Shown: one piece after another, positions 1-8,426 of the stretch | Numbering within the stretch: the stretch's first letter is position 1 | Layout of the letters: every line of letters begins with the position of its first letter | From: Sphingomonas populi | Lineage (GTDB): Bacteria; Pseudomonadota; Alphaproteobacteria; Sphingomonadales; Sphingomonadaceae | NCBI RefSeq assembly: GCF_004208535.1 | Contig: NZ_SGIS01000001.1 | Coordinates: 251,587 to 283,962, forward strand | DNA: 32,376 nucleotides | Direction: 5' to 3' | Made by a program: the position numbers and the translations under genes | Notes under the pieces: model-generated | Database searches by the model: none | The model's input: the letters and a program-made list of their open reading frames with translations, nothing else | What the model was told of the DNA's origin: nothing

Positions 1-60
1 GGGGGGGGGTGTGGGGGGGCCCCTGGCTGGGGGGGGGGGGGGGGGGCCCCCGTCGTCAGG
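1..60. other. G-rich low-complexity run at window start
   Basis: The first 60 bases are almost entirely G with a few C and T interruptions, including an 18-base G run. No gene can be read here. Such a run at the very edge of a sequence most often reflects a low-quality read or contig end rather than biology, so any upstream gene or promoter of mfd cannot be assessed from this part. Confidence 0.7.
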
Positions 61-90
61 CGCCCCGCTCGTGACTGCCCCTCTCCCCGG

Positions 91-116
91 CCCTCTCCCC
101 GCAGGCGGGGAGAGGG
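91..116. repeat. Perfect 12-bp stem hairpin upstream of mfd
   Basis: CCCTCTCCCCGC (91-102) is followed by a 2-base loop and then by its exact reverse complement (105-116). The hairpin ends 14 bases before the mfd ATG, and a further CCTCTCCCCGG copy lies just before it. The arm sequence belongs to the same CTCCCC/GGGGAG class as the element inside mfd. It could be a mobile REP-type unit that also lies in the 5' untranslated region of the mfd message. Confidence 0.7.
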
Positions 117-130
117 AGAAGAAAGATAAA

Positions 131-3100
131 ATGCCCGATCTGAAGACCATCCTCGCCGCCAAGACCCCGCTGACCCTCGCCGGCGTACCGGCCGGGTTCG
201 CACCGTGGCTGCTCGCCGATCTCGCCCGCGCCGCGCCTTCTCGCGCGGTGTTCGTCGCATCGGACGAGGCGGCGATGCGTGCGGTCGCGGCGACCGCGCC
301 GGTGTTTGCGCCCGATCTCGAAGTGCTGATGTTTCCGGCGTGGGATTGCCTGCCCTACGATCGCGCCTCGCCGACGCTGCGCGTGATGGCCGAGCGGATG
401 GCGACGCTGCACCGGCTCCAGCAGCCGACCAAGGCGCCGCAACTGCTCATCACCACCGCCAACGCGCTGGCGCAGCGCACGCTGACCCCGTTCCGCATCC
501 GCCAACTGGTCGCCAAGCTCGCGCCGGGCGAGCGGATCGGGCGCGACCGGCTCGCGGCACAACTTCAGGCCAACGGCTATGTTCGCGTCGAGACGGTCGC
601 CGATTCGGGCGAGTTCGCGGTGCGCGGTGGCCTGGTCGATCTGTTCCCGAGCGGCGCTGAGGCGGCGCTGCGGCTCGACTTCTTTGGCGACGAGATCGAA
701 TCGGTCCGTACCTTCGACCCCGCCGACCAGCGCACCACCGGGCGGATCGACGGTTTCACCCTCCTCCCCGCCTCCGAAACTTTGCTCGACGAGGAGAGCA
801 TCAAGCGCTTCCGCAGCCGCTACCGCGAGCGCTTCGGCGCGACTGCGACCGGCGATCCGCTGTATCAGGCGATCAGCGACGGGCGGCGGCTGGCGGGCAT
901 GGAGCATTGGCTGCCGCTGTTCGAAGACAAGATGGTCACCCTGTTCGACCATCTCGGCGACGACGCGGTGATCGTGCGCGATTCGGGCGTGCAGGCGGCC
1001 GCCGAGCAGCGTTTCGAGGCGATCAACGATTATCACGCCAACCGCGTCAAGGCGCTGACCAATGAGCCGGGCAGCTACCGCCCGCTGCCGCCGAGCGCCC
1101 TGTACCTAACCGCGAAGGAATTCGCCGAGGCGCTGCAAACCGCACCCGCGCACCTCGTCACGCCGTTCCACGAACCCGAGAGCGCGACCGTACTCGACTT
1201 CCAGGTCGATGGCCCGCGCGATTTCGCGCCCGAGCGCGCCGGCGGCGTCAACGTGTACGAGGCGGTGGTCGAGCATATCGCCAAGCTGCGCCGGCAGGGC
1301 AAGAAGCCGGTGCTGGCCAGCTATTCAGGCGGCTCGCGCGAGCGGCTGGCGACGTTGCTCGCCGATCACGGCCTCAAGGCGTCGACCAAGGTGGCGACGT
1401 GGCAGGAAGCGCTGGGCGCTGCCGCCATCACTCCCGCCTTAGCTCCCCTCCCTGAGAGGGAGGGGCCGGGGGTGGGTCGGCCTGTGGTGGGCGGATCGGC
1501 AGTTGCAGAGCACCCCACCCCCAACCCCTCTCCTCCCGGGGGGGGAGCCAAGGGGTCGCTTGGGTCTGGCGGCGTATCGCTCATCATCCTGCCGCTCGAC
1601 CACGGCTTCACCACGCCCGATGTCGCGTTGCTCACCGAACAGGACATGCTCGGCGACCGGCTGGTGCGGCGGGCCAAGCGCAAGAAATCCGCCGACGCTT
1701 TCCTCGCCGAACTGGCGATGCTCACGCCCGGCGATCTCGTCGTCCATGTCGACCACGGCATCGGCCGTTACGAGGGGCTGACCTCGATCCCCGTCGGCAA
1801 GAGCCCGCACGATTGCGTCGCGCTCTCCTACGCGGGTGGCGACAAATTGTTCGTGCCGGTCGAGAATATCGACGTGCTCTCGCGCTACGGCTCGGACAGC
1901 GAGGGCGCGAGCCTCGACCGGCTCGGTGGCGAGGCGTGGCAGCGGCGCAAGAGCCGCATGAAGGAGCGAATCCGCGAGATCGCCGGCGAACTGATCGCGA
2001 CCGCGGCCGAACGCGCGTTGCATCCCGCCGACGTGATCGAGGCCGACAGCGGCTATGCAGAGTTCGTCGATCGCTTCCCCTATGAGGAAACCGAGGATCA
2101 GGAGCGCGCGATCGGCGAGGTGCTGGAGGATCTCGCCAAAGGCACGCCGATGGACCGGCTCGTCGTCGGCGATGTCGGCTTCGGCAAGACCGAAGTCGCT
2201 TTGCGCGGCGCGTTCGCCGCCGCGATGGCGGGCAAGCAGGTCGCGATCGTGTGCCCGACAACCCTGCTCGCGCGCCAGCATTTCAACAATTTCGCAAGCC
2301 GGTTCGAGGGGTTTCCGATCAAGGTCGGGCGGCTCTCACGGCTCGTCACCGCTGCGGAGATGAAGGCGACCAAGGACGGCCTCGCCGACGGCACCGTCGA
2401 CGTCGTGGTCGGCACGCATGCCATCCTCGCCAAGGGCATCGAGTTCAAGCGGCTCGGCCTCGTCATCGTCGATGAGGAGCAGCGGTTCGGCGTGACCCAC
2501 AAGGAGCGCCTGAAGTCGCTCAAGACCGACGTCCACGTCCTCACCCTCACCGCCACGCCGATCCCGCGCACGCTCCAGATGGCGATGTCCGGCCTGCGCG
2601 AACTCTCGGTGATCCAGACGCCGCCGGTCGATCGGCTGGCAGTGCGGACCTATGTCATGCCGTGGGACCCGGTGGTGCTGCGCGAGGCGTTGTTGCGCGA
2701 ACATTATCGCGGCGGCCAGAGCTTCTTCGTCACGCCGCGCATCGCCGATCTGCCCGAGATCGAGGACTTCCTGCGTGAAGGCGTGCCCGAAATTCGCTAT
2801 GTCGTCGCGCACGGCCAGATGGCGCCGAGCCAGGTCGAGGAGCGCATGTCGGCGTTCTACGACAAGAAGTTCGAGGTGCTCGTTTCCACCACGATCGTCG
2901 AAAGCGGCCTCGACATCCCGAGCGCCAACACGATGATCCTGCACCGCGCCGATCGGTTCGGATTGGCGCAGCTTTATCAGCTTCGCGGCCGGGTGGGACG
3001 ATCGAAGACGCGCGCTTATGCCTATCTCACCACCCCGCCCGATCGCATCATGACGGAGACGGCGGAGAAAAGATTGAAGGTGCTGTCCGATCTCGACAGC

Positions 3101-3724
3101 CTCGGCGCCGGCTTCCAGCTCGCCAGCCATGATCTCGACATTCGCGGCGCCGGCAATCTGCTCGGCGACGAGCAATCCGGGCATATCAAGGAGGTCGGCT
3201 ACGAACTCTACCAGGCGATGCTTGAAGAGGCGATCATGGAGGCGAAGGCGGGCGGTGAGCGTATGCGTCCGAAGAATTTTTCGCCGCAGATCACCGTCGA
3301 TGCACCGATCCTCATCCCGGAGGATTACGTGCCGGACCTCGACCTTCGCATGGGGCTGTACCGGCGCCTCAACGATCTCGAGGATACCGGCGAGGTCGAG
3401 GCGTTCGCTGCCGAACTGATCGACCGGTTCGGCCCGCTGCCCGATCCGACCGAAAATCTCATCCGCATCATCGAGATCAAGCTCCACGCCAAGAAAGCCT
3501 GCGTCGCCAAGATCGACGTCGGCCCGCGCGGCGCGCTGGTGGCGTTCCACGACGACAAGCCGCCGAATATCGATGGGCTGCTGGCGTGGCTCAAGCGCGT
3601 CGGCGACGTGGCGAAACTGCGCCCCGACAGCAAGCTGGTGATCACACGCGTCTGGGCCGACCCCAAGGCGCGGCTCCACGGCGCCCTGCAACTGGCGAAA
3701 GGTTTGGCGAAAGCGGCGGGGTGA
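131..3724 (+). CDS. mfd: Transcription-repair coupling factor Mfd
   Basis: Mfd is an ATP-driven DNA translocase that removes RNA polymerase stalled at lesions and recruits UvrA for nucleotide excision repair. From the ATG at 131 the protein is 1197 aa; the E. coli protein is about 1148 aa. The N-terminal part is UvrB-like. The RNA polymerase interaction region contains GDLVVHVDHGIGRYEGL, followed by an SF2 helicase core with Walker A GDVGFGKT (680-687) and a DEEQ Walker B (781-784), then LTATPIPRTLQ and the C-terminal TRCF domain. Upstream in-frame codons (11-130) are G-rich repeat and are excluded; GGGAGAAGAAAG precedes the ATG as a ribosome site. Residues about 437-478 are encoded by an inserted palindromic repeat, which explains most of the excess length. 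It is followed by a GAF gene on the same strand. Confidence 0.97.
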   Translation: MPDLKTILAAKTPLTLAGVPAGFAPWLLADLARAAPSRAVFVASDEAAMRAVAATAPVFAPDLEVLMFPAWDCLPYDRASPTLRVMAERMATLHRLQQPTKAPQLLITTANALAQRTLTPFRIRQLVAKLAPGERIGRDRLAAQLQANGYVRVETVADSGEFAVRGGLVDLFPSGAEAALRLDFFGDEIESVRTFDPADQRTTGRIDGFTLLPASETLLDEESIKRFRSRYRERFGATATGDPLYQAISDGRRLAGMEHWLPLFEDKMVTLFDHLGDDAVIVRDSGVQAAAEQRFEAINDYHANRVKALTNEPGSYRPLPPSALYLTAKEFAEALQTAPAHLVTPFHEPESATVLDFQVDGPRDFAPERAGGVNVYEAVVEHIAKLRRQGKKPVLASYSGGSRERLATLLADHGLKASTKVATWQEALGAAAITPALAPLPEREGPGVGRPVVGGSAVAEHPTPNPSPPGGGAKGSLGSGGVSLIILPLDHGFTTPDVALLTEQDMLGDRLVRRAKRKKSADAFLAELAMLTPGDLVVHVDHGIGRYEGLTSIPVGKSPHDCVALSYAGGDKLFVPVENIDVLSRYGSDSEGASLDRLGGEAWQRRKSRMKERIREIAGELIATAAERALHPADVIEADSGYAEFVDRFPYEETEDQERAIGEVLEDLAKGTPMDRLVVGDVGFGKTEVALRGAFAAAMAGKQVAIVCPTTLLARQHFNNFASRFEGFPIKVGRLSRLVTAAEMKATKDGLADGTVDVVVGTHAILAKGIEFKRLGLVIVDEEQRFGVTHKERLKSLKTDVHVLTLTATPIPRTLQMAMSGLRELSVIQTPPVDRLAVRTYVMPWDPVVLREALLREHYRGGQSFFVTPRIADLPEIEDFLREGVPEIRYVVAHGQMAPSQVEERMSAFYDKKFEVLVSTTIVESGLDIPSANTMILHRADRFGLAQLYQLRGRVGRSKTRAYAYLTTPPDRIMTETAEKRLKVLSDLDSLGAGFQLASHDLDIRGAGNLLGDEQSGHIKEVGYELYQAMLEEAIMEAKAGGERMRPKNFSPQITVDAPILIPEDYVPDLDLRMGLYRRLNDLEDTGEVEAFAAELIDRFGPLPDPTENLIRIIEIKLHAKKACVAKIDVGPRGALVAFHDDKPPNIDGLLAWLKRVGDVAKLRPDSKLVITRVWADPKARLHGALQLAKGLAKAAG
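1441..1551. repeat. Palindromic repeat element inserted in frame in mfd
   Basis: A ~110-bp block contains nested inverted repeats. CCCCTCCCT (1445-1453) pairs with AGGGAGGGG (1457-1465), and GGGGGTGGG (1468-1476) pairs with CCCACCCCC (1514-1522). The block ends in a C-rich/G-rich stretch. It is read through without a stop and encodes a proline/glycine-rich stretch (about residues 437-478) unlike the rest of Mfd. It falls in the degenerate UvrB-like domain 3, between the segments ending VATWQEAL and starting GGVSLIILPLDHG. The composition matches extragenic sphingomonad repeats, including the copy at 91-116. Confidence 0.8.
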
Positions 3725-3773
3725 TATAGTCTCTCCCGTGACCGTCATGAAGGACGCTCTCGGGAGAAGACGC

Positions 3774-4298
3774 ATGGCGGACGGGACTCCGATCGATCGC
3801 TGGCACGCACTCACCGAGGCGGTTCATCGATTGTCGCGATCGGCGACGCTGCCCGAAGCGATCGCGATCCTGCGTAGCTGCTCGCGTGAGGTCGTCGGCT
3901 CCGACGGCGTGACGATCGTCCGCCGCGAGGGCGATGAAACCGTTTATGTGGCGGAAGATGCGCCCATGCCGTTCTGGGAAGGACGCAGGTTCCCGATCAG
4001 CGAATGCCTGGCCGGTTACGCGATCCTCGAGAAACGGCCGATCATCATCCCCGAAGTTCGCCTTGCAGACGATGTGCCGCAAAATGCCTATCTGGCGACC
4101 TATGCAGAAAGCGTCGCGGTGTTCCCGGTCGGGCTGGGCGAACCCAGCGGCGCGATCGGCGCCTATTGGCGCAAGGCCCGCCTGATCGACGACGAGACCG
4201 TGTCGCTGCTCGCCGCGCTGGCGCGCGCTTTCGGGGCGGTGGTCGAGATGATCGAGGTGCTGGAACAGGCCGAGAGCGCGGGCAAGCGCGCGGCGTGA
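3774..4298 (+). CDS. Small GAF-domain protein
   Basis: This 174-aa soluble protein is made almost wholly of one GAF domain. A helix (WHALTEAVHRLSRSATLPEA) leads into the beta core GSDGVTIVRREGDETVYVAED. FWEGRRFPISECLAGYAI, the typical cofactor-pocket helix, follows, then a final strand/helix ending AFGAVVEMIEVLEQAE. GAF domains bind small ligands or act as sensor modules in signalling proteins; no output domain is present here. The ATG at 3774 is chosen over the in-frame GTG at 3738 because CGGGAGAA sits about 7 bases upstream of it. It starts 49 bases after the mfd stop. The ligand is unknown. Confidence 0.85.
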   Translation: MADGTPIDRWHALTEAVHRLSRSATLPEAIAILRSCSREVVGSDGVTIVRREGDETVYVAEDAPMPFWEGRRFPISECLAGYAILEKRPIIIPEVRLADDVPQNAYLATYAESVAVFPVGLGEPSGAIGAYWRKARLIDDETVSLLAALARAFGAVVEMIEVLEQAESAGKRAA

Positions 4299-4313
4299 CG
4301 GGCTGAGCGCCGG

Positions 4314-5864
4314 CTACTCCGCCGCCTCGTCCACAGGTGCGGCCAACGCCGGCGCGGCGTCGCCGTAGCGGGCGAGCGCTTCGACGGGCGATGCTTCTTC
4401 GATTTCCTTCGCGCCCGTGTCGATGTTGAGATCACGGAACTTGCGCGCCGTCACCAGCGCGCGGCTTTCGAAGCTGCTCACGAAGGTGTTGTAATTGTTC
4501 ACGGCCGATGTCAGCCCGCCGCCAACCTTGCGCAAATCACCCGCCGCCTTGGCGAGCCGTTCGTAGAGTTCCTTGCCGAGCGCGCCGATCTCCTGCGCCT
4601 GCTTGGCCATCTTCTCCTGCCGCCACACCGCATCGACCGTCCGCGCGATCGCGATCAAATTCGTCGGCGTTGCCAGCAAGACGCGCTTTTCGAACGCGAA
4701 GTCCCATAACGTCGGATCATATTCGAGTGCGGCGGTGAGGAAATGCTCGCCCGGCACGAACATGATGACGTAATCCGGCGCATCGGCGAACTGGTTCCAA
4801 TACGCCTTGTTGCCGAGCCCGTTGACGTGCGCGCGCATCGATGCGGCGTGCGCGGCCAGCCCGGTCCTGCGCTCGTTTTCATCGACCGCGCCGAACGCGT
4901 CCTGATAGGCGTTGAGCGAGACCTTGGCATCGATGACGAGGCTGCGCCCCCCCGGCACCTTGACGATCGCGTCCGGGCGAAGCCGGCCGCCCTCGTCGCC
5001 GCCGGCGATGCTCACCTCGGTCTGAAAATCGGTATGTTCGGACAGGCCGCAGGTTTCGAGCACGTTCTTCAACTGCTGCTCGCCCCAGCGGCCGCGTGAC
5101 TTGGGCGCGTTGCGCAGCGAATTGACCAGCTTGGCCGCCTCGGTGGAGACCTTCTCCTGCCCGACTCGCAGGCCTTCGAGCTGGCCCTTCAACTGGTCGA
5201 ACGCGCTCAGCCGCTCGGCCTCGACCTTGGTCACCGTCTCCTCGTAGCGGAGCAGGCGGTCGCTGACCGGCTGGAGCATCGACTTGAGGTTCTGCCCCGC
5301 CGTTTCCTCGGACTGGCGGAAGCGTTCATCGGCGCGCTTGAGGAAATTCTCCTGCGCCTCGCTCAGCAGCTTGTTCGACACCTCGGCAAATTGCGTGGCG
5401 AGCAGATCCTTGGCGTGGAGCAGCCCCGCGATCCGCGCTTCATACGTCTCGGTGCTGGTCTGTTCGCGCGCCTGGAACGCCTCGCGCAGCGCACGTTCGC
5501 GCGCTTCGTGCGCGTCATGCGCCATCTTGAGGCGCGCCTCTTCTTCGGCCAGCCGCTCCGAAAGCCGGTGTTCGAACGAGGCGGCGTGAGTCTTGAGCGC
5601 GGTGTTCTCCAGCCGCACGCGGTCGCGATCCTCACGCATCTCCGAAAGCTCGGCGCGCACTTCGACGAGTTCCTCGCGCAAGCCAAACGCCGCACGCGCG
5701 CGCTCCTCGGCGCCGGCGAGATCGACGATCGCGCGCTTGAAATCGGCTTCGCGCGCATCGCGTTCGGCCTGGATCGCCGCTGTCCCGCGCTGACCAAGAA
5801 ACCAGCCGAGCGCGACGCCGCACAGCAGCGCCACGATGACGATAATCGCGAAAAACCCGTCCAA
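4314..5864 (-). CDS. rmuC: DNA recombination protein RmuC
   Basis: RmuC-family proteins limit inversions at short inverted repeats and carry a nuclease-like fold. The 516-aa protein begins with a membrane segment (FFAIIVIVALLCGVALGWFL, residues 4-23). A long charged coiled coil follows (about 30-200), then the RmuC domain with GRWGEQQLKNVLETCGL, RLRPDAIVKVPGG and LVIDAKVSLNAYQDA. The last ~40 residues are acidic and alanine-rich. It lies 75 bases downstream of def on the same strand and converges with the GAF gene, leaving only 15 bases between the stops. The physical substrate is not established in the family. Confidence 0.95.
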   Translation of the reverse strand: MDGFFAIIVIVALLCGVALGWFLGQRGTAAIQAERDAREADFKRAIVDLAGAEERARAAFGLREELVEVRAELSEMREDRDRVRLENTALKTHAASFEHRLSERLAEEEARLKMAHDAHEARERALREAFQAREQTSTETYEARIAGLLHAKDLLATQFAEVSNKLLSEAQENFLKRADERFRQSEETAGQNLKSMLQPVSDRLLRYEETVTKVEAERLSAFDQLKGQLEGLRVGQEKVSTEAAKLVNSLRNAPKSRGRWGEQQLKNVLETCGLSEHTDFQTEVSIAGGDEGGRLRPDAIVKVPGGRSLVIDAKVSLNAYQDAFGAVDENERRTGLAAHAASMRAHVNGLGNKAYWNQFADAPDYVIMFVPGEHFLTAALEYDPTLWDFAFEKRVLLATPTNLIAIARTVDAVWRQEKMAKQAQEIGALGKELYERLAKAAGDLRKVGGGLTSAVNNYNTFVSSFESRALVTARKFRDLNIDTGAKEIEEASPVEALARYGDAAPALAAPVDEAAE

Positions 5865-5939
5865 ACACCTGCTCCCCGGAACGAAGGGCGAACCTATCGT
5901 TTCCGGGCCAAGCGATCAACCGCGCTGCGACAAACGGTG

Positions 5940-6479
5940 TTACGCCGCCTTGCGGGCCTTCGCGAGCTTCTTGAGGATCATGTCGCGCTTCAACCGCGAG
6001 ACGTGATCGATGAAGACGATGCCGGCGAGGTGATCCATCTCATGCTGGACACAGGTCGACAGCAGCCCGTCAAACTCTTCCTCATGCGCGCCACCGTCAA
6101 GGTCGAGCCACTTCACCCGGCAGCGCGCGGGGCGCTCTACATCAGCGTAATTCTCCGGGATCGACAGACACCCTTCGGCGTACACCGCGAGATCGTCGCT
6201 CTGCCACAGGATTTCGGGGTTGATGAACACGCGCGGCTGGCGGCCGGGGCGCGGTTCGCCGCCTTCTTCCAGCGGCGGTTCGTCTTCCTGAAGATCGATC
6301 ACCACGATCGCCTGCTCGACGCCGACCTGGATCGAGGCGAGTCCGATGCCGCGCGCGTCGTACATCGTGTCGAACATATCGGACACGATCTTGCGCACGC
6401 CGTCGTCGATCGCCTCGACCGGCTTCGCATGCTTCTTCAACCGGGGATCCGGGACTTCGAGAATTTCCAAAATGGCCAT
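5940..6479 (-). CDS. def: Peptide deformylase
   Basis: This iron-type hydrolase removes the N-formyl group from nascent proteins. The 179-aa length is normal. The three family motifs are visible: GIGLASIQ (44-51, the usual second Ala replaced by Ser), EGCLS (102-106, metal Cys) and HEMDH (146-150, metal His residues and catalytic Glu). A short acidic insertion, EDEPPLEEGGEPRPG, lies at about 65-79. The ATG at 6479 gives the canonical N-terminus starting with ILEILEVPDPRL. rmuC lies downstream on the same strand. The end of the XrtA cluster is 51 bases upstream, so read-through from that operon is possible. Confidence 0.97.
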   Translation of the reverse strand: MAILEILEVPDPRLKKHAKPVEAIDDGVRKIVSDMFDTMYDARGIGLASIQVGVEQAIVVIDLQEDEPPLEEGGEPRPGRQPRVFINPEILWQSDDLAVYAEGCLSIPENYADVERPARCRVKWLDLDGGAHEEEFDGLLSTCVQHEMDHLAGIVFIDHVSRLKRDMILKKLAKARKAA

Positions 6480-6530
6480 GTCGGCGAGCTAGGAAGCGCG
6501 CCGGCTTTCGTCAAGCGCGGGCGGTGCAGA

Positions 6531-8426
6531 TCAGGTGCCGAACAGCCGCGCCATGCTGCGTTCGAGCATCACCAATTGCCATAGCGTGCGACCGTGATCG
6601 GCGCGGCCCGCGCGATGATCGGCGGCGATTGTCTCGATTGCGCGGGGATCGAACCAGCCGCTGCCGATCAGCGTGCGCGAGCGCGCCAGCGCCGCCGCCT
6701 CGTCCGCGAGGCTGCTGCGGAACCAAGCGCCAACCGGAGTGACGAACCCCATCTTCGGGCGATAGAGGATATCTTTCGGCAGATACCGCTCCATCGCCTT
6801 CTTCATCAGCCACTTGCCCTGCCCGTGGCGCAGCCGCAGATCATCGGGCAAGGTCGCGGCGAATTCGACCAGCTTATAGTCGAGCAAAGGTTCGCGCGCT
6901 TCGAGGCTCACCGCCATGCTGGTGCGATCGGCCTTGGTGAGGATGTCGCCGGGCAGCCAATGCTGGAAATCGGCATATTGCGCGCGGTCGAGCGCGTCGC
7001 GCGCCGGTGCATCGTGCATCGCGCGGACGTAGCGATCCTCGGCGCGGTGCCCGCCGAGCGCTTTGCGGGCGCTGTCGGTGAGCAAAGCCGCGCGCAACGC
7101 GGGCGTCGTCACGCCGACCGAGCGGGCATAGCCCTCGGCGCCGTCCTCCGCGAGCGCGAGCAAGGTCGTCTTGGCGCGAAAGGTACGCGGCGCCCAATCG
7201 GCCTTTGGATAATGCCGCCCGAGCGTACCGAACACGCTGGAGCGCAGCGATGCGGGCAGCAGCGCCCGCACCCGCTCCTCCGCCGCCTGAAACTTGTAGC
7301 GGCGATAGCCGGCGAATGCCTCGTCCGCACCGTCGCCGGACAGCGCGACCGTCACCGTCTCGCGCGCCAGCTCGCACACGCGGTAGGTGGCGAGCGAGGA
7401 GGCGTCGGCGAACGGCTCGTCGAACGACGCGACCAACGTATCGATCAGCGCGTAATCATCCGGCGAGACGATCCGCTCCCGATGCTCGGTGGCGAAGCGC
7501 TTGGCGATCACATCGGCGTAGCTGCGCTCGTCCACCCCGGCCACATCGAAGCCGATCGTGCAGGTCTTCACCGCGCGTGGAGAAGCCTCGGCCATCAGCG
7601 CGACCACCGCCGAGCTATCGACCCCGCCCGACAAGAACGCGCCGAGCGGCACGTCGGCAACCATCCGCAGCGTGACGGCGGCGCGCATCCGCTCGACCAG
7701 TTCCTCCTCCAGCGCCTTGCGACTGCCGGTGGCGCGGCGCGAGAAGTCGATATCCCACCAGCGCGATGGCGCGGGCACCGGCTTGCCGCGTTCGAGCAAC
7801 AGGAAATGCCCGGCGGGGAGCTTCTTCACCCCGGCAACGAGGCAGGTATCGTCGGGCACATAGCCGAACGCGAGATAATCCTCGATCGCGGTGAGCTGCG
7901 GCGTGCGGCGCAGCAGCGGATGCGCGAGCAGGCCCTTCAGTTCCGACGCGAACGCCACCGCGCCGTCGGACAATTCGACGTAATGAAGCGGCTTCACGCC
8001 CATCCGGTCGCGCGCGAGGAACAGCGTCTGGCGCGCGGCATCGTGGATCGCAAAGGCGAACATGCCGTTCAATCGATCGAGCAGCGCCGGCCCCCACGCC
8101 GCCCAGCCGTGCAACAGCACCTCGGTATCGCCGGAGGTGACGAAGCGCGCGCCCTTGGCCTGCAATTTGGCACGCAGTTCGGCGAAGTTGTAGATTTCGC
8201 CGTTGTAGGTGACGGTCAGCGATCCGTCGGCGCTTCGCATCGGTTGCGGACTGCCGGCGATGTCGATGATCGACAGGCGGCGATGCCCCAATCCGACTCC
8301 AGGCGCGGTCCACACGTCGCCACCGTCGGGGCCGCGATGTGCCTGCACGTCGGTCATCGCGCGCACCCGCGCCGGATCGACCGGCTTGGGCATGGCGGGA
8401 TAGAACATGCCGGCGATCCCGCACAT
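6531..8426 (-). CDS. XrtA-system amidotransferase (asparagine synthase-like)
   Basis: This is a class II glutamine amidotransferase fused to an asparagine-synthase ATP-pyrophosphatase domain, 631 aa. The start MCGIAG exposes the nucleophile Cys2; RGPDGG (31-36) and YNGEIYN (74-80) complete the glutaminase domain. The PP-loop SGGVDSS is at 266-272, and later motifs include LSGDGADEAFAGYRRYK. Family members in exosortase clusters (amidotransferase 1, exosortase A-associated) are thought to amidate a sugar or aminoacyl acceptor in EPS synthesis rather than free aspartate. Its ATG overlaps the exosortase stop as TGATG at 8424-8428, so it is the last gene of the coupled minus-strand series. The acceptor is unknown. 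Confidence 0.93.
   Translation of the reverse strand: MCGIAGMFYPAMPKPVDPARVRAMTDVQAHRGPDGGDVWTAPGVGLGHRRLSIIDIAGSPQPMRSADGSLTVTYNGEIYNFAELRAKLQAKGARFVTSGDTEVLLHGWAAWGPALLDRLNGMFAFAIHDAARQTLFLARDRMGVKPLHYVELSDGAVAFASELKGLLAHPLLRRTPQLTAIEDYLAFGYVPDDTCLVAGVKKLPAGHFLLLERGKPVPAPSRWWDIDFSRRATGSRKALEEELVERMRAAVTLRMVADVPLGAFLSGGVDSSAVVALMAEASPRAVKTCTIGFDVAGVDERSYADVIAKRFATEHRERIVSPDDYALIDTLVASFDEPFADASSLATYRVCELARETVTVALSGDGADEAFAGYRRYKFQAAEERVRALLPASLRSSVFGTLGRHYPKADWAPRTFRAKTTLLALAEDGAEGYARSVGVTTPALRAALLTDSARKALGGHRAEDRYVRAMHDAPARDALDRAQYADFQHWLPGDILTKADRTSMAVSLEAREPLLDYKLVEFAATLPDDLRLRHGQGKWLMKKAMERYLPKDILYRPKMGFVTPVGAWFRSSLADEAAALARSRTLIGSGWFDPRAIETIAADHRAGRADHGRTLWQLVMLERSMARLFGT

Noticed and set aside
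56..1036. 326-aa open frame antisense to mfd
   Set aside because: It is a high-GC shadow of a well-supported gene; the product is Arg/His/Gly-rich with no domain and no ribosome site.
2336..3814. 492-aa open frame antisense to the 3' half of mfd
   Set aside because: It is a mirror frame of the helicase core, with low-complexity charged composition and no recognisable family.
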